Below are positions 10,852 to 24,335 of a stretch of DNA of 64,000 nt, one piece after another. The position numbers were made by a program, and so were the translations under genes. This stretch comes from Smittium culicis (lineage: Eukaryota; Kickxellomycota; Harpellomycetes; Harpellales; Legeriomycetaceae). The stretch's first letter is position 1, and each line of letters starts with the position of its first letter. Location: assembly GCA_001970855.1 (NCBI GenBank), contig LSSN01000792.1, positions 1 through 64,000 on the forward strand, written 5' to 3'. The notes beneath the pieces were generated by a model. The model was not told the origin of the DNA. It made no database searches and saw only the letters and a program-made list of their open reading frames with translations.

Positions 10852-13800
10852 CTATGTTTTCGTTTGCTTATTTTCTTCATCTTGGTCCTTAGATTCGATA
10901 TTAGTTTGCGAAATAGTCCTTTTCAATGATTTAGTTTCAGGGCTCATCTTAACTGACTGTTGTGCCTTTAAAAAGCTTTTTCTCAATTCAGCTATACCCA
11001 AACTAGGAGCTGGAGAAGATGCTGATAATGGTGCTGGTGTTGATGTTGATGGTAATAGCGATGGAACTACAACCGCTGATTGCTGCATCTTAGTATTATT
11101 GGTAGCAGTGGGGTTGGGGCTTGAAGAGCCTATAGATGGTTGAGATTTCAGTAAATTGCTTGTTCCAGTTTTACTTGGTACATTTGTCACTTTTTTTTCA
11201 ACAGATTGAATTGGGTTTACCACGTTAAGAGGCTGAATAGGCGAGCTGGTGCTAATTGGAATTGTAGCATTTTGAGGCCTAGATTTTAATATCGATTCAA
11301 GCTCGTTCACGCGTTTAAGTAGCAATACAGCTTTTCTTTCAGCCATTTGTACTTGGAGCTTGGCTCTCATTTCAGTTTCTCTTTTTGCTTGATCAATTGA
11401 TGCATTTAAACTGGCTTCATGTTTTTTCGCCAACTCCAAGGCTGCCAATTCCGACGATTCCTTCGCTAATTTTTGAGCCTCCTCTACTGATAAAAATTTA
11501 TTGTCTTGCTTTATTTTTTCAACTAAATCCTTGCTGATCCCAGCGTTTCCTCCATTTGGTAACTCTGGTGCTGAATCAGATTGTGAGCTATTAGCTTTGG
11601 AGCTTTTAGAACTGTTAAGCTCGTCTTGAAGTTCCTTAACTTTTTTTGAAAGCTCAGATGCTTTGTTGAAGTGAACAAGAGCTCTGGATTTAAGTTTTTC
11701 ATATAGACTTCGACTTTTTTCTAAATCTGCGCTAAGCTGCAGTTTTTCATCAGCCCAGGTCTGCTTATCTTTGTTATATAAACTATCAAGGTTTTTTAGC
11801 TTCTCTTCAAGAGTTTTAACTTGCTCGGTTAGAGATAAATTTTCTTCGTTGACTTTTTTTAGCTGTTCTTCGTATCCTAAATCTACAGGCGCATCAACTT
11901 TCTCAACAATATCATCTTTGTTCAAGATTTGAACTTTTGGTGTCTTAGAGGCCGCGTCACTAAACTCAGGTTTGCTTTCAAGGCTTTGATCGTCTTTAAT
12001 CCTGGAATCCAAGGACTTTTCTGCCTGAGCAGAAACGTATTTTTGCATAAGAATTTCTTTTTCTTGTTCTAGAGACTTTATATATGAATCATTCTTTGAA
12101 ATATTTGTTGATAAAGTCTCTGCTTCTTTTTGAAGATTATTATATTTCTCAAGCAAGGACTGGTATTCAGAGATAAGATTAGTATCATGAACCTTTTCTT
12201 GCGTTTTCAATAGCCCATTATTGTCGTTACTACTAATTAGTGGTTGATGATTTGTAGTAATAGAAGCAATTTCAACCGTTGCGCTTGTGTGCTCGCTTAA
12301 ATCTTCAACTGGGCCAGGTTTAATCATCTGTGAGGAAAGCAAGGCTTTTACTTTCTCATTTTCGATCTTTAGTTCATTGTTAAGGTTTTGTAAAGCTTGA
12401 AGTTCAGTTTTGAGGGAAATTAGTTCCAAATTAAGTTTATTAAAGTCTTGAGAATTAAATGAATTGTTTACATTCGAGCCACTATCAGATTCAATGTTTA
12501 ATTGCTCATTCTTAGAATTTGTATCAATTTCACCGTTAATTTCTGAGTTGCTACTTTCTTCAGCTGGGTTCTGCTGAGATATATTATTTGAGTCAATTGT
12601 GCTTGAGTTAGATTCATCAGGGTATGAGCCAGTCAATTCTTTAATTATTTCCCTTAGCTCATTTATTTTTTCGGATCTATTTGAAAGCTTTTCGAGTGAC
12701 TGCTTTCTTAGTAAATCGAAACGGGTTTTCCAGGTTAAGTTCTTTCCTATTTTAGCCTGCATGGTCTTTTCACTTTCCTCCAAGTCAGAATTTAGCTTGT
12801 CTATAGTATTTTTAGCTTTCTCCAATGAGTTGAGCAAATCTTGCTCCTTCAAGTCTCTTTCAGAAAGTATTTTTTTAAAGCTTTCTATCTGTTTATTTGC
12901 TAGCTGTACTTGTGATGCTTGGTTAGAAATAGTAACTCCAGTTACCTTCAAAGAATTTTTTAGTTCGTTAATTTGCTTATTTAAGGCTATTTCTTTTTCA
13001 GATGCCATTTTTCTGAAAGAAATGAGTTTACTATCAAGCTCTGTTCTAATAGCATTGACTCTCTCTTGGATCTTTAATTGACTTGACTTAAGTTCTTCGT
13101 CCAATTTAGTTGAAAGCTCCGAGTTTTTGGAAGTAAGAGATGAAACCTGCTTTTTCAGGGATTCATGCTCCTCTGGATCAATTCTTTCATATTTTGCAAG
13201 TATTTGCTCGTGGCGCTTTTGCCATCTAAGGTTAGACTCTTCTAGTATATTAATTTCTTGTCGTCGAACGTCTAACTCTGCAGACAAAGAAACTTGATTT
13301 TCATTAACAGTGTTGAACTCCTCTTTTTGCTTTGATATTTCTTCTTCAAGGTTTTTTACCTTATTTTTAGTATTCTCTAGTTGTTGTCTTAAAATAGTGT
13401 TAGACTCTCTAAGTAAAGTGGATTCCTGAAGTTTTTGTCTCCATTCAGCGTGTTGGGATTCTGTTAAACGTATTGGTCCTGCAGACGATGTGTCTCCATT
13501 ATCATCAATTTGGTACTCGCTGGTTAATTTTGCTAATTCAGTCCTAGCCTCGTCCATGGATTTTTGAGTTCTTTCGTATAATTGCTTGTATCTAGATACT
13601 TCTAAGGAAAGCGACTCAGCTTTAGCTATAGCTAAGTCCCGTTCGTGTCTCTGGAAAGAAATCACTTCTCCTAGTGAGTTGGTAGTTGCGTTTATAGCAG
13701 AGGTTTCGCTATTGTCAATACTAGAAAGCTTAGAGCTACCATTCTTCATATCATCAACTATTGCTTTAGTTGAACTAGCCTCAAGATTTGACAAAAGAAC

Positions 13801-16800
13801 TTCATTCTGTCTCTCTAGTTGCTTGGACCTTGATTCTAAGGCTGAAAGCATATTTTCAAAGCGAGATTTCTCGTTTTTCAAGATCTCTTCCAGCTCAAGT
13901 TTTTCTTTTGTAACAGATGTTAAGTCGGCTTTAACAGTGCGAATTTGGTCATTAAGATTTTCAACTTGACTTCTGATTGACAAAGTTGTTTCTATATCTT
14001 TTGCATGTGAAACTAACTCTCTTTCATATAGATCTTGCTTTTCTTTAGATATTACTAGCTGGCTTTCAAGGCTAGATTTTAGTTGGTTGATCATAGTGTT
14101 GTAGTTTTTTTCTGATTCCGCTGATGTATTCTTAGATTCTTCGAGGGATGCTAAGGTTGATTCGTATACATTTTGAAGTTCGTTTAATTTTGACTCCAAA
14201 TCTGATATGTTTGATGCTTTCACGGATTCTGATTCTGAAAATTCTGCACATTTTGCTTTTAACTCATCTATTTCTTTTATAGTTTGAATCTTATAATCGT
14301 CATAAGCTTTTTTCAAATCATTTAATGAATGCTCTAATCCATCTGCCATCTCCTTAAACATTGCAGCTCTCTGCTCCCACACTTGAGATTTTTTAAGCAC
14401 TTTTTCTAGCTCGGATTTGTGTTTATTTGCAGCATCTTTAAGAAGTAAATTGGTAGATTCAGGTAGGTCAGTCTGTTTGATCATTTTAACCTGTTGCTCC
14501 TCTTCTTTTAGCCTTAAGTTAATTGAATCAAGTTCAGCCTGTAGCAAAGAATTCTTTTGTCCCATATCTTTGATGTTTGTACCTAGGTTTAGTATTTCTA
14601 AGTCTTTATTATTTAAAATCCCTTGCATCTCTGTGGCTTGGGCTGATAGTATATCCAGTTTAGATTGCAAATCGTTAACAATAGCATTTTTCTGGTGTTC
14701 AACTGAGCGCCAAAGTGCTTCCCACTTTTCAGAGTTTCTTTTTTCATTTAGAACATTTTCTTCTGATTTCAAAAGCCTCTCTTTAACCTCAGCAACTTGA
14801 TTCTCAGACATTTCTCTCCACTCTTCTCTCATTCGCGTAGTGCTCTGCAAAATGTTTGTTAATCCGTCTCTGTCCTTTTTCCATCTTTCCATATCTTCCA
14901 ACCACTGTGACTCTGATTTTTTTAAAACATCGCGCTCAATAGATACAATGGTTAGCTCTCTGGAAACAGACTCAGTCTTTTCATTGCTTTCTTGTATTGA
15001 AGAATTCAGCTTATCCATTTGAGTTTCATATGCTTCAACTTGTGACATGAGTCGGTTGTTATTGTTGGTTAAGTGGACAAGTTCTCTTCCCCTAGACAAA
15101 TAATCTTGATTTAGCTGAGAAAGTTGCTGTTCAAGCAATTCATATTTTGCTTGCAGCTGTCCAAGTGAAACTTTAAGCTCAGATTGTTTTTTTCGATAAG
15201 AGTATACATCCTCTCTAAGCTGATCGCATGTAATCTGACTTTCTACTCGGTAAGCCTCAAACTGCTCAGATATACTATTATTGTCAAGTGATTCTACCCC
15301 GATATTGCTGTTAATATCTGCGGCGCCGGAAATCACAGAATTAAGCTTTGGAGTAAAATCAGAGCTTTGAGAATTATTATCTCTCGAAGTTGATTTAATA
15401 ATGTCAGAACCTATTTCATTTCCTTTTTCTAAAACAGAAATACGGGATTGAAGCATTCTAACTTTTGCTGCTAATTGCTCGATAGTGTCATGAGCAGCTT
15501 GAACAGCTTGGCTCTCTGATTCCTCCCATTCTTTTCGATTTTTTTTCTCTTCCTCCTCAACTTTTTCGGCTAATTCCCGTATAGACCTTAAAAGACGCTG
15601 GTTCTGCGACTGCATTTCTTGGATATCGCTGAAATCGACAAGCTCTTTAGATATTATTGAATGTATATCTGATTGGTTGTTGCAATTCTGAACATCTTCA
15701 TTTTGATATAAAATTTGATTAGTGGACGAGCTGGAGTTTCGTAGCTCGTTTATTGTTCTTAATAGTTTTGACACTTGTCTAGATAAATCCTTAGATTCTA
15801 AAGTTAAACTTTTGATTTCCTTACTATTTTCTAAAATAGTATTATTTTTGCTTTCAATTTCATTAGAAAGAGTATTGACTTTATCCTCTAATGTATTTTG
15901 AATTTTTAGAGCTTGTGCTAGCTCCTCTTGCTGTTCTCTAAAAGCCTCTCTTTCAGCTTCTATAATTGGCGCACGTTCTTCGAGCTCATTTAACATCTCC
16001 TGTAGAGTGGACTCTAATCGGGATTTTTCTTCTTTCTCAGCTTCTAACATATCAACAAGCTCCATGTTTTGTGACCAGAGCTGGGGTAATGATACATTTT
16101 GTCTAAACATGCTAGCTGAAACTTTTGATGAAGGCGATAGTAATCCGCTTTGAACATCTGATTCAGATACTAATCTCCGAAGTTCATACAACTGTTCTTC
16201 AGTAACTTTATATTTATCTTCAAAAAACTCTGATTTTTTTCTCATTTCAGCCAATTCCTTTTCTAGGCTGTTAATATTTTCCATACTGTTATTTCTTAAT
16301 TCATTTTGATTGCTTTCTAGCCTTAACAATTCACTGTCAAGATCAGATAATCTTTTTTTTGCTTCATTCGCAGACTGCTCCCAAGCATCAGTAAGTTTTT
16401 TTTGTGCGGTCATTTCGGCTTTAAAATGTTCCTCTTGATCTAGAAGTGCTTGATTTAGTGAAGAGGACTTTGATGATTGAATCCTAAGCTGTTCGCGAGT
16501 AGACTCTAAATCGCTCTTAGCATGGGTGAATTGATCAATATAAAGCTTTAATTCATTTGAGATTTTATCTAATTTAGCTTCATTTTCAGATTTTAATTTT
16601 GAGTAAGATCTTTTGATTTCTTGAAGTTTTTTATGAGTTTCATTTAGCTCGTTAGTAAGAGACAAAACTTGGCTTTTAGAAATCTCAATAGATTGCTGCA
16701 TCACATGCTCTTTAACATCAAAAACGTCTTGCGATGAGCGATATTGTTCGATTTTTTGCTCCATTTCAACTATCTTAGTTCTCAACTCAGCTTCAAGCAT

Positions 16801-17627
16801 TTTGTATGATTCGATTTTGCCTAAATCGGAGATTCATAGAAAAAGAATATATCAATAAAAGGAAAGCAAATAAAATAAAGTGAAAACTATATATATGAAT
16901 CAAACTACTTTTGTATGAATCGATTTCAGATCTTCGCTCAGATAACTGGATCATAAGATTTTGTTTCTCTTCTTTGATATCAGAGATAAGATTATCAGAA
17001 TCATTCTTCTTTGAGCCCAATACTTGGAGCTTAGTTGTTAATTCTTTATTAGCTGAATCAAGATTAGAAAGCTTAGAATTTTGTTCATTTATAGTGATTT
17101 TTAAACTATTAATCTCATCTTTAAATGATTCGCATTTATTTTTATAGATTGAATACTTTGTTTCAGTTTCATGAATGATTTGCTCTAATTAAAGTAAAGT
17201 AAAATGTTAATAAGCCAATTCTAAACAATAAATAAATCCAATCGGTTTTACCTAACTCCGATTTTTCTAATCTCCATTCTGCTTTGGCATCCTCATGTGA
17301 TGAGTTGTCTATTTGAGAAGAGGGATTTGATTTTTGAGAAGAATGAGAAAGGCTCTTCAGATTTGCAAGTATTGCCTTGAAAGATAAAGAAATGTCATAA
17401 TTCCTAACTCCTGAGATGATAGATTGATCGTTTTTATTGGTATTGGTGCAGTTCTCTGAAATAAAAAGTTTGATTATTTCTATTGAAGTCTCAGGAACTT
17501 TAAGTAGATTAGAATAAAAAGAATTTTCATTTAAGGCAGCAGTATCTGAAATTTTCTCAAGCTCGCAAATTTCATTTTGAGAAAGCTTCAATCCCGTATT
17601 TGGAAGGGATGAGGCGATCGAAGTCAT
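10852..17627 (-). CDS. MLP1: Nucleoporin Mlp1/TPR, nuclear basket filament
   Basis: Three exons, 17627-17252, 17184-16909 and 16820-10852, join in frame (376+276+5969 nt) to encode 2206 residues. Introns are GTAAAA...TTAG and GTAGTT...TTAG. Almost the entire protein is coiled coil with continuous heptads, up to about residue 1950. Near residue 620 the NQRLLRSIRELAEKVEEEEK stretch resembles the conserved NxxLL-R-(I/V)REL motif of TPR/Mlp proteins. The C-terminal 200 residues are Ser/Pro/Thr-rich and non-coiled, ending in an acidic/basic tail. Length and layout (long coiled coil then disordered tail) match TPR (about 2360 aa) and Mlp1 (1875 aa). Tpr/Mlp proteins form the nuclear basket and act in mRNA quality control and spindle checkpoint tethering. 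A myosin-like or golgin coiled-coil protein is the alternative, but no motor or GRIP domain is visible. Intron 2 is flanked by a near-identical 18-bp repeat (see findings). Confidence 0.85.
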
Positions 17628-18504
17628 ATGATAAAGTGAGAAATAATTATATTTAGTATCGATTAGACTGGATAAAGTGTAGTAAATTTTTTGTCTCGTT
17701 CCGTTTTTTATGTCAGCTTTAAACTAAGAAAAGATCCATTTAAAAAATATTTTAATCCTTTAACTACAATAATAAATAAGCTATCAAAAACTGAAATCGC
17801 GAAAAGCAATTGATTAAATGTACAAATTTTCGATGTAAATAGTAAATATTATAATTCATTGGCTACTCCCTACTCCGGCTTATTCGTTAGCCAAATAAAT
17901 TTAGTTTACGATAAATTGATAAATGATTGGCGGCAAGTAATTTGCTATATTTTGAGCAAATATTACGCGAGATATAATATCGTAACAAAAAAAAAATGGC
18001 TATTTTATCTAGTTTGTGGGGATGGCAAGTTTCTAAAGAATAGCTAGAAAACTACACAAAATCTTACACCATAATCCAAATTAAAATCCAACCACACAAC
18101 TTTCTATACTTTGGTAGCGTTAGATTTATGCCTTTACTTATCCTGGTATTTGTTTTATTTTTATATATGTATATTGATTCAGCTTTACTTTATTATTCGT
18201 TTTACTTTGAAGCTTCAATTTTGTATAACAGTTCTATGCTAATATTACCTTTGAAAACGGTAAAAAATTAGTAATTAATATTGTAATATAAGTATTTGGA
18301 GGGAAAATCTCTAAATTAAATTTGTATTTCTCTTTTAATTACACGTGAAAGTTCAGATAGCGAAATATCCTATCACGAGGAATACGATGAATAAAATCTT
18401 CATAAAAATTTCTTTTAAAGGTAAAATTCAAAATACAAAGAGCTTTTAATACGTCTATTAAAATAACCAATATCAAACAATATTATTATACTTAAAAAGT
18501 GCGC
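17628..18504. other. Gene-free spacer upstream of MLP1
   Basis: Holds the presumed MLP1 promoter (minus strand, reading from 17628). The only open frame (17859-18047) is short and has no recognisable features. The region ends at the 3' terminus of the LINE. Confidence 0.6.
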
Positions 18505-18603
18505 TTTTTTTTCTCAGAGTTTATTAAACATAATTTAAGAGTATCCAAAAAAAACTAATAAAAACAATCTAAAAAGCTAAAAAAATATTAAAATAATAAA
18601 TTT

Positions 18604-21600
18604 TCAACCGACCCCCTTCCGCCGCTCTAGCAATTTCATACCCACTGGGCATTGGTTCAAGTGGGCTGGTGAATTACTTATAATTTGCAGTATAAGTGTT
18701 CTGGGCACGCGGATGCCGTTCAAAAATTTGGCTGTTTCCAGCTCAAAATTCTGATCGGCTGTACCAGCTCTAAGCTGGCTCAAAGATTGTTTAGACTGAC
18801 CCCGAAGGAGTTTAGGAACTAGCCCCCACCGGGCTTCGTTGAAGTTCGAAAGTAAGTTTTTTTCGTTAGATCGGATCGGCGTCGGTATGAACCAACCGAT
18901 CTTCGACGATTTTCATGTTCAACAGACGACGGGCGGTCCGGAATGTGCCCATACGCATTTTTCCAATGTCCTGGAGGCCCAGCTTCAGTTCCGGATACAT
19001 AGCTTGAAAGTCAACCCAGTTGCCTTTTTTGCCGATTTTACGATCCACCGTCCACCAGTGGATGACAGATAGGTTATTTCGTTGTTTCCGGTCGACTATC
19101 GTGATTACTTTCTGACCGTTTGAATCTTTATTGCAAAATTTTTTGATACACCGGGCGCTCCCGGTCACCCATGTGGCCATCCGAGCCTTCATCGGTACCT
19201 TGGTGAGGTCGGCGATCCATTTTTTTGATGTTGGCCACTTATGGTATGCACGCTCACAAGCTGTGCTGGTGCGCATGAACACTGAGCTTATGTCCAGTTC
19301 ATCCCTGATGCGCTCAATGGCCGCTGATTTTCCGACATTGGAAACCATTCGGATCTCCTTGTCGATTTCTGACTGTATGGGCGTGCAGCTGGCTTCGCTC
19401 ATGCCAAATTTCTCCCCACCGTAACATCCAATCGGCATCAGCACCGAATTGATGAAATTTATTTTTAGTGCAGTAAGCACATCATACCTCTCTCAGGAAG
19501 CTTTAAGCTGTGTATACAGCCTTCCTGGCTTTATTCTTTTTGTTTATTATCATCCCAATTGCTATTCATAATATAGCCCAAGTAGGTGTACTGGTCGGTG
19601 GAGTCGACTTTTTGGCCCTGCAGGGTCATATTAGTGGTCACCTCCGCGCTTATAGTCATTATCCCGCACTTGGAGGCATTCACAGCCATTTCCCAAGTGT
19701 CCGACCATTCGGTTATGGTGTTCAGTGCGATTTGTAAATCGGCTGATGATTCGGCAAATAGCACAGCATCGTCGGCAAACAGTAGTCCTGGTATGCGTGA
19801 GGTGAACCCAGGCACCCGCACACCTCGTAAGTTCTTGAATATATCATTAATATAAAAATCGAAGAGTATCGGCGAGGCTGGGCAGCCTTGTCGCACTCCA
19901 CATAGGTATTCGGTGGGGTTGGAAACTTCATTTCCAACTCTAACTGCGATTTTCGGGGCATCATACATGCCCTTGATCATTTTGAGGTGTTTACCCCCAA
20001 TGCCCACTGGTCGCAGTTTATGCAGTAGAGCCATGTGGGGGACCCGGTCGTAGGTCTTGGTATAATCGATATAGCATAGCCATGCTTCCTTGTTCTCGAT
20101 TTTCCGTCGACGGACTATTTCGTATAGAGTGGTCGCTTTGCCCGCACACTCTTCGAAATTCCTGAACCTGGCTTGTTCTTTTACCAGTATTTGGTATTTC
20201 GCATAGATATTGCTAAGTTTCGTGGCCACAATTTTGGCCATCAGTTTCGCCAGTGTTGGGATCAGTGATATCCTTCGGCAGTTATAGGGGTCCTTCAGGT
20301 TATCCTTTTTAGGTACCGGGACCACCACTGATGTTTATAGGCGCTGGGCTATATTCCCAGTAACATAAATTATATTGATGATTTTATTTAATAATTTTTC
20401 TAGTGAGGATGTGGGTGTTTTCTCAGCCATCACCAGTTTCCATACCTCGTATGGTACACCATCAGCTCCCAGAGCCTTGTCGTTAGGTGTATCACGAAGT
20501 GCCTCAGTAATATCTGACCATACTATAGTGTTATCATACTCTGGGAAATAGTCACAGTCGCTAGGGATAAGTTTCCTCCACTTATTGGACGTTCGGCTGT
20601 TCCCAGTAGCGTCTTTGGCAAGTTATCCAAAATGATTTGTCCAGATTTTTATTTTTTCACACTTTTCAGTAGTTAAATTTTTAATTTTGTCGTACACCGG
20701 GCCATCGGCGATGCTTTGGAATGATTTCCCAGTGTAAGATTTGATATAGTTCCAAAGCTTTTTGGAATCGTTCGAAATTAATTGATCTGAAATTAATTTC
20801 ATTTTCTTATTGTATTTAATTTTTCGATCGCGTTTAATTGCGTCAATTGCTTTATTTTTAGCAATTAAGTAATCCGATTTATCGATTTTGCCAAGCCTAA
20901 ATTTTTTAAAAGCATTTCGCCCGTTTGTTCAATGGTTCTGCACAGAGGTCGGTTGGTGCAGTCACAGCATTCATAGCTAGTGATTCCGACCATATCGTGG
21001 CTATTGTGTCTTTGCAGAGGCTTTCTAGTGTCGAATTTTCACTTTATAGTGCATCAAATCGATTACTGCAAATTAATTTGACTTTTTTCGCGTCTATTTT
21101 TTTTTTACAGTGTCTTTTAATGTTTCAATGCTCCACATGCCATTATCGGCATATGATTGGACATGTCAATTTTTTTTTCTTGCTGTGCACCAGTTTTCTC
21201 GGCTAGTGAAACCGGTGTAAAATATATAGTCGATAATCCGACCTATTTTATTTTTGTTCCACATTGATCTTGTGGAATTGGTGACTTTAGCTCTGCCATA
21301 GCTTGCACCAAGCTTCTGGGAAAATTTTTTGGCGCCCTTGATATGCATGTTAAAGTCGCCGAGAATAATGTTTTTTTTGAATTTTAATTTTGCCTTGTTG
21401 ATTAGGCTGAAAATTTCATTTGACGCTTTTAAGCGTCTAATTCCGTTGCTAGGTATATGGACATTTGTCACAATTGCTTCAAATTTATCCCCATTAATTT
21501 TTTCCCCATGATTATACCGGATAACCATGTTTGCGAGGATTGGAATTCGCTGATTTGAAGTCCAGATTTATTTCTGATAGCTAGCAGTAATCCTGTACCG

Positions 21601-22193
21601 CCTTTTAATATATTGGCCTTTTATTCAATGCAGGTATACCCAGGTAGCCTGAATCGATATGTGCTTTTAGTTAAAAATGTTTCTTGTAAAGCTAATACGT
21701 CTGGTTTTATACTATTGATGTAATGTATTGGCTCCTCACTTATCCCTTTAATTCCACGGACATCAAAAGTCATCACTGTAAAAGTATCAGTACTTCCGGC
21801 AAGCATAATATTAAATTTTTGGGATTTTGCTGTGCTTAAATGTATATTATTTTCATTATTTAATGAATTTTTATTGTTCAATCTATGCCCAATAAAATTT
21901 TCAGATCAAAATTTTTTATTTTTCTCCTGCCTAATTCTGGCATGTAATGCTTTTTCAATTTTTTTTATTTCGAGATTCGACAGATTAATTTTATCGCCAG
22001 TTGTGGAGTGAATTTCGTGTCTCCATTGGCTGTTGCTCTGTTTAATTTTTTTAACAGTAAAAGAGCGTTCAGTGAGTGCAGAATCTAGCACAATATACTT
22101 TTTTACGGTATCTTTTTTGAGTTCCTGGACGTTGAGAACCAAGATATTTTCTTGTTTTATTTTGCTTTTCTTTTTTTTGGTGTTTTTAAGCAT
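18604..22193 (-). pseudogene. LINE ORF2 remnant: endonuclease and reverse transcriptase
   Basis: Minus-strand order is a Lys-rich start (22193), endonuclease-exonuclease-phosphatase motifs (LALQET near 21690, ILGDFN near 21350, IDYIF near 21225), then RT. The last endonuclease motif, normally SDH, reads SNH near 21150, so a catalytic Asp is lost. The RT N-terminus has NDKALGADGVPYE (about 20490), VPKKDNLKDPYNCRRISL (about 20310), motif A YIDYTKTYDRVPH, motif B GVRQGCPASP and the catalytic FADD at about 19770. A thumb-like segment and C-terminal region follow, ending at TGA 18604-18606 in a conserved PVGxxLLxRRxGV tail. In-frame stops occur at 20335-20337 and near 20620, with frameshifts near 18850 and in the endonuclease part. 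Functional protein is impossible without many repairs. Confidence 0.88.
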
Positions 22194-22216
22194 ATTTAAT
22201 GTTGGTTTATAACTAA

Positions 22217-23697
22217 TTATTCGAAATCAATTTCTTCATAAGTGTGATCGGGTGGATCGGACGAATAATTAATTTCAGCGGCTGATTCGCTGAAATTTTC
22301 GGCAAAATATTTTTTTTCATATTCTATGTACTGCGCCTCAGTTATTATATTATTTCTGGCTTTTTCGGTCATAATTTCCAATTCTGTTGGAGTGCTGTAG
22401 CCATAAGAGTCCTCTGATACCGGAGTGCTAGATATAATAGTTTTTTTATACTTTTTTTCAGTCCTGTTATTGGCATCGTAGTTGCCAGTATTTTCAGAAA
22501 TATTTTTTCCGTGTTTTTTTGGAACCGAATTTTGGCCCAATGAGTTTTGTAAAACCGGCTCATCAGGTTGTGCGTCAGTTTTTTCTACCTTTCTTGGCTC
22601 TGCCATAGCTATTGAGCTAGCAGGAGGTCGTTTCATCCCAACTGTACCTCTTCGTTGTTCAGTAGCTAGAGGTCTGGGAGGTTCCTGGTCTACATATTTA
22701 GGTTTATCAGCCCCTGATTAAACATCAGACTCAATATCAGCCTCAGTTGTACCTTTAATTTGGCCATCAGTTTGATCTATTGTTTCATTTGGATTTTTTT
22801 TTTGGATTTTTTCTGCTTTTGTTTTTCAAAAACTCGCAGTTGGAATTCCAGTGTCCTTCTAGCTTGCAGTAGCTGCAAGCTTCTTTGAATCCTCTATAAA
22901 AGATGTTAATTCTTCCATACTCATAGTCTAGGAAGCTTGGAATGATTGTATCAACAGATTTTTTTCTTAATAGAATTTTGACACCATAAGGGAAGAATTC
23001 GGTGAGCCCTTTTCTGCACAGGGAGCTGATATCAATTATTTCTGATATCGAATGAAGTTTGGCCTTGATTAAATCCAATAGAGTGAGTATATCAACATCT
23101 CCAAGATTTGGAATGTTGACAGCTGTGATTTTCTCATGTAGTTTTTCGGTCTGGTACATCTCAATCTCCTTGAGAGTGTGCGAAAATGTTCTTTGCATAC
23201 ATTTTGTAAATCTTTATTTTTGCTAATTATATAGTATTTAAATCTAAATTGATGGTAATCTTTTCTTATGTAAACGTAGTCATCTAGATCATGGATAAGT
23301 TTATAGAGCGCGTTCATGTGGTCTCCTTGAAACTGCGCCCAGGGTATGCCAATTTTGCGATCTGGGTCATTTTGGCACAGTCGTTTTAGGCTGGTTTGCT
23401 TTCCGCCATATAGCAGGTGTTTGACTGAAACATCTCTATACTGGCTCATATCAATTTTTTGATCGTATCTGAAAATAGATTTGGTAATTTTCACTTCATT
23501 TTTTTTATAATGGTTGGCTTAAGGTTTCCATGGAGGAGATTTCCCTTCAGAACATCACTAATCGTGTTTCTAGCACGTTTAATAGGCTTTTCGTTGGCCA
23601 TAGTGGTAGTTAAAGTTTTTTTTCTCGTGCTTTTGTTTTTTTTGTATTTTTTTTGTGTGGGCTTTTTTTTGTGTCGCAAATTAGTCGAAATAATCAA
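22217..23697 (-). pseudogene. LINE ORF1 remnant: gag-like protein with zinc knuckle
   Basis: The reading starts in a Lys/Arg-rich N-terminus around 23697-23590 (MANEKPIKRARNT), continues after a stop near 23491 as a globular region (23494-23200), shifts frame near 23195, and contains a CCHC zinc knuckle, CSYCKLEGHWNSNC, around 22840-22870. It ends in an acidic, Ser-rich tail stopping at 22217, 24 nt before the ORF2 start. ORF1 proteins of this type bind element RNA to form the ribonucleoprotein used in retrotransposition. At least three disabling breaks are visible. Confidence 0.75.
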
Positions 23698-23760
23698 ATT
23701 CGTTAAATTCGGCGATTTGCGTACTTTTTTTTTTTTTCAATTTGTCTAATTAAATCCGTG

Positions 23761-24335
23761 CACCAAACTTGGGCACTTACAATTTAATTGCAATAGTTAA
23801 ACGTTGTCTACAAATACCAAACTTGTACCAAAATGTAGCTCTTGGCAAGGTCAACAAAGTTGTATTAATAAATTAAAGTCGATAGACTACGCGTTCGATG
23901 GTTATAGTCAATTTTATTTAGTAAGGGCTTAAAAAAATTGAATAGTATATATGAAATAAAATTTTATAAATTCTCTAATCCTATTGGTTCGCACAAGAAA
24001 ATATTTTCTAATTAGATGATCTATTTGATGCTATTTTATCGCATGTTTTAAGAGCGAATTTTTGTCAGATGAGTAGACAAAAGCTACTAAAAAATTTTAC
24101 TTTTACTTTTTTATTTTTATCTCGATTTATTAACATAAATAACAGCTAAATTATTTAGAAAACTTTACTTGATTAAAATAATCTTGCATTTTAGATATTT
24201 TTGAATGAAGGTGATATTTGTTAGTATACAGAATCAAAGTGTATAGCGTTGAATTAAATGTCATAATCAAGTAAAACCCCATATAAATATTATTAGTACA
24301 TAGGCGAATAGAAAAATAAGGATATCTACTTTGTC
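23761..24335. other. Spacer with possible LINE 5' UTR
   Basis: The first 190 bp (to about 23950) have the same less AT-rich look as the LINE and could be its 5' UTR. Beyond that the sequence returns to AT-rich spacer. No gene seen. Confidence 0.4.

Larger units (their letters stand above)
18505..23760 (-). mobile_element. Decayed non-LTR retrotransposon (LINE), near full length
   Basis: Reading on the minus strand the element shows ORF1 (gag-like, zinc knuckle), ORF2 (AP-type endonuclease, reverse transcriptase, C-terminal region), a roughly 100-nt 3' UTR with TTTAATAAACTCTG, and a short A8 tail at about 18512-18505. Both reading frames are broken by several stops and frameshifts, so the copy is dead. 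Its base composition is clearly richer in G+C than the surrounding spacer, which makes it stand out. The 5' limit near 23760 is where coding similarity ends; a 5' UTR could extend to about 23950. No target-site duplication could be identified. ORF1-CCHC plus EN-RT architecture resembles the L1/Tad/Jockey groups, but clade assignment needs a tree. Confidence 0.88.

Noticed and set aside
12599..15022. Several 60-160-codon plus-strand open frames inside MLP1
   Set aside because: They are antisense shadows of the long coiled-coil reading frame; rich in Ser/Leu/Phe as expected for complements of Lys/Glu/Ser codons, with no domain.
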